Below are positions 21,852-29,030 of a stretch of 64,000 nucleotides of DNA, in pieces. The translations under genes were made by a program, and so were the position numbers. Every line of letters starts with the position of its first letter. Positions within the stretch are counted from its first letter, which is position 1. The notes under the pieces are model-generated. The model saw nothing but the letters and a program-made list of their open reading frames with translations. It did no database searches and was not told the DNA's origin. The stretch comes from a virus: the IMG/VR virus record IMGVR_UViG_3300027797_000021, positions 1 to 64,000 of that record; one strand, written 5' to 3'.

Positions 21852-23786
21852 TCACTTGATTGGGCAAGCTCCGCCTTCACACTCGAGACTATCCAATAAA
21901 TCCATATTGCTAGAGTCAGTAAAGTTAATTCCATCTTTAATCTTTGACTTTAACTTGTTATATACTTCTTCAGTAATTTCCTCATACGGGGCAAGGGTAA
22001 ATCCATGCTCGCTATGTAGTAGGAACGATACTGATTTTACTTTGTTTTTATAATTCTTTTTCATCCACTCTTGAATCTCTGGAAGTTCTTCCTTCTTGTA
22101 GTAAACCGTAACGCTTACGTTATTGTCTGCCCACGTTGACTGAGCTTTAACTACCCATTCGAGTTGATTGATTGCAGTTATCTGACCTGCGAGAGTAGCA
22201 TGCTCAGGAGTCTTACATGGAAAGTCAACAACGCAGATGGTGTGATTTTCTTTACCGTCTAACCCTACGTCATACTGAACTTTGTGTCCTTTATCTCTGC
22301 AGTAATTTACGAGTGGATCGTTGCTACCCATGCGCACTCGACGTATATAGTATTTTGCGTAAGCTGGATGAATGCCCGGAGTAACTCCCGCCAACAGACT
22401 CAGGGTTCCACTGGGCTTTACTGTCGTTAATTTAATTGACTTGTTTATTCCCAGCGTAGCAGACCACTGCTCATCTATTTGCTTAAGGTTTTTATACGCT
22501 TCATCAATCCAAGATAATTGCTCTTCTGTGGATTGCAGCCACCCTGTGATACCCTGACCTAATCTTCGATTTCTCTCAATGACATCTTGACTCTTCTTGT
22601 ACGGATAGGCTAATGTTGTTATTGCCTTCTGAGTTTTATACAGCAGCATACTCACATCAAAAAGCTCTTCCTTTGAAGTGATATTAGGAAGGAAAATTTC
22701 AGCTAGATTACAAGGCTCTCCATCTTCTAGGCCAATTTCGCCACAAGGATTAGTGCCAATGACTTTTGAGTCATTGGCCTTTTCACCTAATCTACCATTT
22801 TTACGAATAAGGTTTCTATTAATCAAACCATAGGGTTCACCGGACCCATCATAACCCTTCCAGAATTCGTCAATGATCTCTTCGTACGCATCAGCATAGA
22901 TTGAATTATTTGAATTGCCACGCCAAGCGGGAATGTCACCCTTACCCCAATTCTTCGCTTTTAAGAAAAGAAAATCATCAGGGTCTCCGATAGCTATTTG
23001 GGCAGATCGTCGAGCAGAGCCCGCTACAACTATCTTTCCGATGATATTAGCTATGTCCAAGGCGTCGATTGAGCGAATCTTTTTTCCAATACGAGAATTC
23101 AAAATATCGCAAATATTCTTAATTCCCTCAATAAGAACTTCAGGGCCAGACGCTGTTCCACCAAACGTCTTCAGGGGTGCGCCATACCCTCTTACTAGAA
23201 TAGTACTATAAGTAAAGGATTCTCCAGTTTCAAAATAGCTTCTCAAAACTTTACCAAGTAACGCTGACCAACCCTTTCTTGAGTCGCCAACAATAAAGTC
23301 TGCGTCGTTAGTTTTTTCATGTCGAATAGATTGAACGTTTTGCACCTTGGGGAAATCGTGGACGCTTGCTCGCTCTACAGTAAAGCCAACGCCACCACCA
23401 ACCATTAAGTGATCCATTAAGAATTGAAAATCTTCTACTTTAGAAATTGTTGTCATCCAACAGTTCACCAGGGAGACGCCACTCATCTTCTCCACTAATG
23501 GAGTTCCCAATTGCCATAGGCAGCGCCCAGCAAAGATGCCCTTAAGATTAAAAATGTAATCAAACAGTCTTTCTGCTTCTTCTGCTGTATAGCCTGCACC
23601 TATCTTCTGAGCGCCATCTATACAACGTGCTATTGTCTCGTGCCAATATTCTTTTCTACCTAAGGACTCTATTTCTCTAGAATAGGTTCTCCGATATACT
23701 ATCTCGCCTAGACCATTAAATCCCCAAGGAGCTACCTTGTCTGCATATGAGTTTATAAAGTCTTTAGAAAGAATACTGTTTTCCAT
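21852..23786 (-). CDS. nrdJ: Class II (adenosylcobalamin) ribonucleotide reductase, monomeric type
   Basis: 644 residues reducing ribonucleotides to deoxyribonucleotides without oxygen, using B12. Features: FAGRCLWQLGTPL with the first redox Cys, the catalytic loop TNPCGEIGLEDGEPCN near residue 348, the KPSGTLSLLAGVTPGIHPAY block, and a C-terminal shuttle pair C636/C641 (CEGGACPIK). It is shorter than the roughly 740-residue Lactobacillus RTPR. With ThyX, dCMP deaminase and the kinase it forms a complete route to dNTPs. ATG after AGGAGATAAAA; it overlaps the upstream gene by 23 bases. Confidence 0.9.
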   Translation of the reverse strand: MENSILSKDFINSYADKVAPWGFNGLGEIVYRRTYSREIESLGRKEYWHETIARCIDGAQKIGAGYTAEEAERLFDYIFNLKGIFAGRCLWQLGTPLVEKMSGVSLVNCWMTTISKVEDFQFLMDHLMVGGGVGFTVERASVHDFPKVQNVQSIRHEKTNDADFIVGDSRKGWSALLGKVLRSYFETGESFTYSTILVRGYGAPLKTFGGTASGPEVLIEGIKNICDILNSRIGKKIRSIDALDIANIIGKIVVAGSARRSAQIAIGDPDDFLFLKAKNWGKGDIPAWRGNSNNSIYADAYEEIIDEFWKGYDGSGEPYGLINRNLIRKNGRLGEKANDSKVIGTNPCGEIGLEDGEPCNLAEIFLPNITSKEELFDVSMLLYKTQKAITTLAYPYKKSQDVIERNRRLGQGITGWLQSTEEQLSWIDEAYKNLKQIDEQWSATLGINKSIKLTTVKPSGTLSLLAGVTPGIHPAYAKYYIRRVRMGSNDPLVNYCRDKGHKVQYDVGLDGKENHTICVVDFPCKTPEHATLAGQITAINQLEWVVKAQSTWADNNVSVTVYYKKEELPEIQEWMKKNYKNKVKSVSFLLHSEHGFTLAPYEEITEEVYNKLKSKIKDGINFTDSSNMDLLDSLECEGGACPIK

Positions 23787-24501
23787 TTTTATCTCCTGTG
23801 TTAATTGCTATTGTTTTTATGTATTTATTATTAGTTTTAGCTAGTTCAGCTAATTTTATTTTCTTAATTTGTTCTACTGAATAAACGTTATGTATTTGCT
23901 TCTCAAAGAAGTAGCCACTTCTCCAATTGAAAACCTTATCTACATTAGACTTATGGTTCATGAATATATTACATATAACAGCCCCACCGTATGCTTTAAC
24001 TAAGTTAGTTAGTTTGTCCTTTAGTATCGATGCATCGACTTTAGACATGTCTTCAAACTCTTCAGCTTTTTGGTATAGCCAATTGTAAGCTTGTCTTGTA
24101 ATGGGAGATATATCTATCGGATCTATTATACCCAATACTATGATCTCATTTCTCATTGAATTAATTTTTACATCTTCTTTTAGAATATCTACGTAAAGAG
24201 TAAACCAATCATTTTTACTGAATTGAGCCCAGCCTGTACACCAAAATAATAGATTTGTAGCAGGGTCGGGGATAGTCGTTTTTTCCATCAGAGGAAGTAT
24301 AGTAGCACAACTGATAGCCTTCTTTACATGTTCTTTTGCAGCTTCTTGATTTTGCATTTTGTTAACGGAGTTTTTCCATAGAGTAGCAATTGAGTCCTGC
24401 CACGATATGTCAGCGACGTAGAGCTTGAGGTACTTTTCGGCAACGCTTATAGGGAGCGAGTTATTATCAATGGCCTGTTGTACTTCTTGTATAGACATCA
24501 T
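23764..24501 (-). CDS. Hypothetical protein, about 245 residues
   Basis: ATG at 24501 or 24498 (a TTG precedes them at 24504); AAGGA lies just upstream, better spaced for the 24498 ATG. A largely helical, soluble protein with Trp-rich stretches (FWCTGWAQFSKNDWF) and no catalytic motif I recognise. It precedes and overlaps the RNR gene by 23 bases, so it is probably made together with it. Function unknown. Confidence 0.6.
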   Translation of the reverse strand: MMSIQEVQQAIDNNSLPISVAEKYLKLYVADISWQDSIATLWKNSVNKMQNQEAAKEHVKKAISCATILPLMEKTTIPDPATNLLFWCTGWAQFSKNDWFTLYVDILKEDVKINSMRNEIIVLGIIDPIDISPITRQAYNWLYQKAEEFEDMSKVDASILKDKLTNLVKAYGGAVICNIFMNHKSNVDKVFNWRSGYFFEKQIHNVYSVEQIKKIKLAELAKTNNKYIKTIAINTGDKNGKQYSF

Positions 24502-24507
24502 CAATCC

Positions 24508-24609
24508 TTAATAGTTCCAGATAAAATTATGTAAACATATATACTTGCCCAAGAAAACAGACAACCCCGCCTCATGTGGACGGGGTTGTTGTAACAATGG
24601 CTTTCTCAT
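24508..24609 (-). CDS. Possible 33-codon leader peptide
   Basis: A frame beginning at the ATG at 24607-24609, six bases after a TATAAT box, and ending at 24508, four bases before the next gene's first start codon at 24504. It reads MRKPLLQQPRPHEAGLSVFL and so on. It runs through the hairpin at 24561..24589. The position between a promoter and a gene start suggests an attenuator-type leader, but the coding sequence itself shows no conservation that I can judge. Confidence 0.3.
   Translation of the reverse strand: MRKPLLQQPRPHEAGLSVFLGKYICLHNFIWNY
24561..24589 (-). terminator. Hairpin terminator or attenuator
   Basis: A 9-bp stem ACAACCCCG/CGGGGTTGT with an 11-base loop; on the minus strand it is followed by CTGTTTTCTT. 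It would terminate transcripts coming from the lysis/virion side. Because an extended -10 promoter lies only about 30 bases upstream of it, it may instead regulate transcription into 23764..24501. Confidence 0.65.
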
Positions 24610-24615
24610 TCCTGC

Positions 24616-24624
24616 ATTATAGCA
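24616..24624 (-). promoter_or_regulatory. Extended -10 promoter
   Basis: The minus strand reads TGCTATAAT, the same nonamer as at 2889..2897, here too placed six bases before an ATG. No clear -35. It lies between the holin stop (24653) and the hairpin at 24561..24589. Confidence 0.45.
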
Positions 24625-24652
24625 TGAGAGTGCCAGATTATGTTCTATTGAA

Positions 24653-24853
24653 TTAATTTTTTATTGTTGCTGCACTCTCGGGATCACCCATTTTTGTTGC
24701 AACCAAACCTTTAACAACACTTATTGCTGCTGCAACTGCAGCTGTAGCTGCTGACTTGATTTCATCAACACCACCTACTGTGTAAACAGCAATAAAAGCT
24801 TGCGCCGCTGTCCATATAGCTCTTTCTAAAATGTCTTTTTGTAATTTATTCAT
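24653..24853 (-). CDS. Holin, r1t-type
   Basis: 66 residues. N-terminal ERAIWTAAQAFIAVYTVGG, then an Ala-rich membrane segment (SAATAAVAAAISVVKGLVAT) and the small polar tail GDPESAATI. This two-segment pattern, with the VKGLVA block and GDPxSA tail, matches phage r1t-type holins, which permeabilise the membrane for endolysin release. AAGGGAGGCATT before the ATG is a very strong ribosome site. Together with 24864..25112 it forms a lysis module after the virion genes. Confidence 0.8.
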   Translation of the reverse strand: MNKLQKDILERAIWTAAQAFIAVYTVGGVDEIKSAATAAVAAAISVVKGLVATKMGDPESAATIKN

Positions 24854-24863
24854 AATGCCTCCC

Positions 24864-25112
24864 TTAGGAAAAATTCTTTCTAATTAGCTTCTCTATAAGA
24901 AGATGAAAAGTTAAACCTAGCCACACTCCTGTGAATATGCTTCCTGTTATTCTATTTTCTGTATGCCTCCAAAAAGCTCGAGTTAGTGTCTCGATTTTTT
25001 TGGACTTTATAGCATATATGTCATACGCTATAATCCCGAGGGCTAAACCGCCCCAAGCTATGGTCCCACTTTTTTTATCATCTCTTTCCAAGATGAGCGG
25101 GGTGCCAAACAT
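24864..25112 (-). CDS. Small membrane protein next to holin
   Basis: 82 residues from the ATG at 25112, one base after the upstream stop (TAAGATG); longer frames overlap that gene. Two hydrophobic stretches (TIAWGGLALGIIAYDIYA and GSIFTGVWLGLTFHLLI) flank a basic loop with RAFWRHTEN. It resembles the small two-helix membrane proteins often found next to holins in actinophages. Probably an accessory lysis or antiholin-type protein, by position. Confidence 0.6.
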   Translation of the reverse strand: MFGTPLILERDDKKSGTIAWGGLALGIIAYDIYAIKSKKIETLTRAFWRHTENRITGSIFTGVWLGLTFHLLIEKLIRKNFS

Positions 25113-25113
25113 C

Positions 25114-25746
25114 TTAGAGAGCTTTAGCGGAAGGAACTCCATTAAATTCTTGGACCTTTTCACGACCATAATCTCCAGTAGTATTTGCCTGACCATAACC
25201 GCTAGTGAATATTACAGTGCTAGTGACACCATTAAATTGAGTCGGTTGGAAGAATCCAAACGAAGCAGCTGCGCCAGCAGCATCTGTGCGCTGAGCATGG
25301 CCGGTGTTGGCAAAAATATCAGCAGAGGGTACACCGTCAAATATATTGTTATCATATAGAGCGTAATCGTTAACTCTGTTGTATGCATGTCCAAACGTTG
25401 AGGGGAATGCAGATGCGCCAGCTAAGCCCTTGTATTCATTGGGCTTAAATCTAGCTCCATCATACGTAGCAGAACCGTCAGGGAACGTTCCAGAAAGGGG
25501 ATGAACGTATAACGTAGATCCGTTAAATATCTGGGACATAAATCTATTGCCCGGGAACTGGCCGGTGCCAGGATCAAAATGATTGTCCGGAGCACCATCT
25601 AAAACATGACTTGTGCTGTATAGTGGATAAAAAGAGTAAGTGCCAGTGCCCTTAGCTTTTCCTGTCATTGATGTAAGTGGGTTGACCATTCCGGCAGTGG
25701 TTCTACCCTTTAAAACTGGTCTAGGTCCTACGTAAAACGTTGCCAT
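25114..25746 (-). CDS. Probable virion decoration or fibre-associated protein
   Basis: 210 residues, Gly/Tyr/Asn/Ala-rich and without long helices. Short repeats of the form (Q/E/I)F(N/D)GVPSA occur (FDGVPSADIF, FNGVTSTVIF, FNGVPSAKAL), with GHAYNRVNDYA and GHAQR also echoing each other. This composition is typical of beta-structured virion surface proteins. It follows the fibre-like genes and precedes the lysis module, in its own clean frame with AAGGAGAAAATAA before the ATG. Exact function not recognised. Confidence 0.55.
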   Translation of the reverse strand: MATFYVGPRPVLKGRTTAGMVNPLTSMTGKAKGTGTYSFYPLYSTSHVLDGAPDNHFDPGTGQFPGNRFMSQIFNGSTLYVHPLSGTFPDGSATYDGARFKPNEYKGLAGASAFPSTFGHAYNRVNDYALYDNNIFDGVPSADIFANTGHAQRTDAAGAAASFGFFQPTQFNGVTSTVIFTSGYGQANTTGDYGREKVQEFNGVPSAKAL

Positions 25747-25809
25747 TTATTTTCTCCTTATAAAAAGATACGTGTCTTTATAGTACACCTGAAATGTTTT
25801 TTTTAAACC

Positions 25810-27063
25810 TTAGTTGTATTGAATAATTAAATCAGACAAAACAGGTGCGGTTGTGTCGTTTGCCATATTAAGAGTAATTTCAATCCATACGTGGTTATTG
25901 GCTCCTGGATTATCCAGGCTATAGGTTCCACCATTGTCATATATAATTCTATATTCAAAAACATTGCCTATTTGACTTAGGGGTACATTATATATTTTCG
26001 GCGTAACATTAGTTATTTCTTCAATTACGTCACCAGTCTTTGGGGTATATTTTATTATAGTTCTTCCAGTGGGTAGAAATTTATCATATCTTATGTCTAG
26101 GTCCGAAAGACCATAGGTATATATGTAGTTTCCAAGTTCTGTAAAGTAATTTTTTTGATTAAATTTTATTCTTATGGCAGTAATATCTGTACTCGGGAAT
26201 TGATAACATAGGGGTCCGGAGTTCTTTACTGAGTCTGCACCTGAGGTATTCCATCCTCCGGGGGCAACTTTCCCAATTGCCGAAAGATCACCATCGTAGT
26301 ATCCCTTAGAATTGAGTGGTATCCATGTATCAGTATCTGACAGTGATGGATCTGTATTGGTAGTATATTCTATTGAGTAAATTTCTACGCCAAATGCTGG
26401 GAATGGATTGAGTTTAATTGCATTTGTTTTGCTTGATCCTGATATTTCAGGAGACACTCTTACGTAAAACATCATCTGAGCTCCAGTTATTGGATTACTA
26501 GGAGAGATTACTGTTCTTTTCCAAACCTTATCAGGAGAATCTAGAATAGCATTATACATGGGGGTTGAGTCAATGATGGCTCCATTAGTGTCAACTCCAG
26601 CAAAGCTCAGACTAAGCATAGCCTTAAAGTAGTCCGGGACGATCTGTCCGACACCCGGCTGTCCAAATTTAAGTTTTGAAAAAGATCCGCTAGAAACTTT
26701 GGGTAGAGAGATTATATTGTATGTTGGATCAAAACTTAATAGTTCAGTACCTGATACGGCAAAGCTTGTCCCGATAAAACTAGAATAATCTAGCTGAGAA
26801 AATGAGTGAATAGATAGAGTATTACTTTCAGACTCTAGTGCCTTGATTCTGTCGGAAATATCATTGATGGCGTTTGCCAAAAAGGTGTGATCCTTAAGAA
26901 CGCGCTCAAAAGCTGCAGACAACTTTGTGTCAACCATATTTGATTTATTATACAAATACACTAAGTCTTGATAGTTCTCTTCTATTCTGGAATTATAATC
27001 AGAACTATCAACAGGGCCATTGTATTTGTAATCTCTTTTTTTAGTTTTTAAAATGTCTGACAT
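25810..27063 (-). CDS. Tail/baseplate structural protein
   Basis: 417 residues. The N-terminal third is helical with coiled-coil spacing (LVYLYNKSNMVDTKLSAAFE, NAINDISDRIKALESE), followed by a long beta-rich region (YSIEYTTNTDPSLSD, WIPLNSKGYYDG). This stalk-then-beta plan is common for short fibres and baseplate attachment proteins. It is one of a series of structurally similar proteins (29031..35981) sharing phrases such as 'WIPL/WIQI' after a strand. No specific family identified. Confidence 0.55.
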   Translation of the reverse strand: MSDILKTKKRDYKYNGPVDSSDYNSRIEENYQDLVYLYNKSNMVDTKLSAAFERVLKDHTFLANAINDISDRIKALESESNTLSIHSFSQLDYSSFIGTSFAVSGTELLSFDPTYNIISLPKVSSGSFSKLKFGQPGVGQIVPDYFKAMLSLSFAGVDTNGAIIDSTPMYNAILDSPDKVWKRTVISPSNPITGAQMMFYVRVSPEISGSSKTNAIKLNPFPAFGVEIYSIEYTTNTDPSLSDTDTWIPLNSKGYYDGDLSAIGKVAPGGWNTSGADSVKNSGPLCYQFPSTDITAIRIKFNQKNYFTELGNYIYTYGLSDLDIRYDKFLPTGRTIIKYTPKTGDVIEEITNVTPKIYNVPLSQIGNVFEYRIIYDNGGTYSLDNPGANNHVWIEITLNMANDTTAPVLSDLIIQYN

Positions 27064-27064
27064 T

Positions 27065-29029
27065 TCAGTTACCGTTTTCTAATAGTGAAACTTTGTAAAA
27101 TAATCTAGCCAGCTTTCCGCTGAGCTTATTAGTAGTATGTATTTGTAGTGTTTTTATTGGTATTACAAAAGCCCGGACTGGACGAACATAAGCTAGAGTG
27201 CTCTTTATAGTGCTACTCTGAGTGCCAAGGGCAAAATTTTGAGCCCACGAATTAGTACCGCTGACTTCGGAGGAGTTGAAATATGTGTCTGTAAAATTAC
27301 TATTTAAAGCGGCACGGTTGATATATATTTCATTTAATTCATCTAGTGAGGGCAAAAACCAATCTGATTTGTCCCCAAAAGTTAACTCACTACAATAAAC
27401 TGCAGCTGAGGTAGCTGAGGTACTTCCTGACTCAGTTACTATGTCTATAGTATTTTGCTCTCCGGAACCAATTGCTGTTTCGTCAGCTCCAGATCTTTGC
27501 TTGATAGATACAGAATTGTCTATTGTGCCAGTCCACGAGTAGAGTGACGAGGTGCTACCGTCAAAATATGTAGTACCGTCTGACGTCTCGCCAAAAAAGA
27601 CGCTATCTATCTGATGAGAGTCACCAATGGCACCTGTGTTGGTGCTGATTAGGCGTAGGTCTGCTCTGGCTGCACCTACTGGTGCTGTACCTGAAATAGA
27701 CAGACGGGTACTCGTAGTGCAGGCATTGGCAGAACTATTTGCCAAACTAATAAAAACACCTGCGCTGTCGTACCAGTCGATACGTGCGCTGTAAGTTCGC
27801 GCACCTACAAGTCTCAAGACTTGTGCAGAGAAAGTGTAACTTGTGCCCTCCGTTATAGGGAACACGCCAGTGCCGCCGCATGAGGGACCGTACGCAGCTG
27901 TCACTAATGCAGATGACACCATTGACCATGAACCACTACCACCCGCAATAGTACCAGCCGTTTTCGTATTCGTACAAGAGGTGCTCGTCGTATTCCAGTT
28001 TGCAACATCAAACTCAAACGACGGGTTAATGATTAAGTTGGCACGTCCGACGAGTTGGGAACTACTAGCGTGTGCTGTACCTGTCCACATTTTGCCTGCC
28101 ATGCTACCGTCAAAATAACTGCCCAGTGCTGATGACTGTTCAAATAAAATATTATCAAACTTAGTTGTCCAACCAGCAGTTAAGCCAGTAGTCCCTGATG
28201 CCAAAATTATTCTTGCTTTAGTAGCAGTTGCTGGGGCAGTCCCAAAAGCAGACCTTCTCACCCAGCCAGCAAGTGTAGTTAAGTTTCCACTTCCAGCACT
28301 TGTATTGTCAGATATATAAGTACCTGCAGATGTAAACCACTGAACTCCAATATAAATGTTCCTTGTAGAACCAGAAACATTACGGCAATAAGCGCTTAGA
28401 TAATATGGTGTATTTGGTGTAACAGTAATAAAATCATGATAAGCCAAGTTGTAGTCTGTTGCGCTTGAAGTTACAAGAAGATCGCCAGAGCCAGAATAAG
28501 GAGAAACAGTGTTTCTGCTTATTGTTGCACCACTTTGTCCAAGCCAATTATTTGTACCTGTCCCAAACGACGGATTAGCTATTAAGTTCACACGAGTTTT
28601 AGACCAAGTTCTTGTAACCTGCGTTTCTATGGGGGCAACCTCGAAATACTTTCCTGTTGTATTACCCGTTGTCAAAGGAGTGATAAATATTTTTCCTCCG
28701 CCAGGACCAGTATCTCCAATTTCGTATTGTGGATAGGAATAATCGTCATAGATTTGTACACCAGGTATATCGTAAGACAGTCCATCATCCAAGTTTACAG
28801 TTAAGTTAATATCATTAATGTCTCCAATAATATATGTCAATTTTTCCAGTATACTTGCATCTGTGTTTTCTAATTCATTAAGTATTCTTGAAAAATCAGT
28901 TTTTAATAAATTACTTTCTAAGTTTTCAGACAAACTATTTCTTGGAGACTTAAATTTTATTCTATTCAATTGGAATAAAGGTTCTCTAATTCTATATTTA
29001 TTTTCAGTTTTATTAAAAGTAATAGCCAT
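27065..29029 (-). CDS. Tail protein: split Lcl/DUF1566 domain with two inserted carbohydrate-binding modules
   Basis: 654 residues. Residues 104-133 (GDTGPGGGKIF...YFEVAP) are the start of an Lcl/DUF1566-type domain; its end is at about 513-622 (GSGEQNTIDIV, DWFLPSLDELNEIY, AYVRPVRAF). Between them lie two tandem modules of about 180 residues, each starting NLI(A/I)NPSF and ending YFDGS...WTGT, which look like CBM4/9-type beta-sandwich carbohydrate-binding domains. Lcl-like and CBM domains suggest binding to host surface sugars. The second module's DNA (about 27500-28120) is visibly richer in G+C than neighbouring tail genes, hinting at recent acquisition. Confidence 0.7.
   Translation of the reverse strand: MAITFNKTENKYRIREPLFQLNRIKFKSPRNSLSENLESNLLKTDFSRILNELENTDASILEKLTYIIGDINDINLTVNLDDGLSYDIPGVQIYDDYSYPQYEIGDTGPGGGKIFITPLTTGNTTGKYFEVAPIETQVTRTWSKTRVNLIANPSFGTGTNNWLGQSGATISRNTVSPYSGSGDLLVTSSATDYNLAYHDFITVTPNTPYYLSAYCRNVSGSTRNIYIGVQWFTSAGTYISDNTSAGSGNLTTLAGWVRRSAFGTAPATATKARIILASGTTGLTAGWTTKFDNILFEQSSALGSYFDGSMAGKMWTGTAHASSSQLVGRANLIINPSFEFDVANWNTTSTSCTNTKTAGTIAGGSGSWSMVSSALVTAAYGPSCGGTGVFPITEGTSYTFSAQVLRLVGARTYSARIDWYDSAGVFISLANSSANACTTSTRLSISGTAPVGAARADLRLISTNTGAIGDSHQIDSVFFGETSDGTTYFDGSTSSLYSWTGTIDNSVSIKQRSGADETAIGSGEQNTIDIVTESGSTSATSAAVYCSELTFGDKSDWFLPSLDELNEIYINRAALNSNFTDTYFNSSEVSGTNSWAQNFALGTQSSTIKSTLAYVRPVRAFVIPIKTLQIHTTNKLSGKLARLFYKVSLLENGN
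27494..28597 (-). other. Inserted pair of CBM-like modules within the tail protein
   Basis: Marks the part of 27065..29029 coding residues about 145-512. Both copies share NLIxNPSF at the start, a central AYCRNVSG/AQVLRLVGA-type strand, FDNILFE/IDSVFFG, and YFDGS-WTGT at the end. The protein-level similarity with low DNA identity suggests an old duplication or two separate acquisitions. Confidence 0.6.
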
Positions 29030-29030
29030 T

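Noticed and set aside
28509-28736. Plus-strand open frames opposite the tail gene
   Set aside because: Antisense shadow of the CBM/Lcl gene; no ribosome site or promoter.
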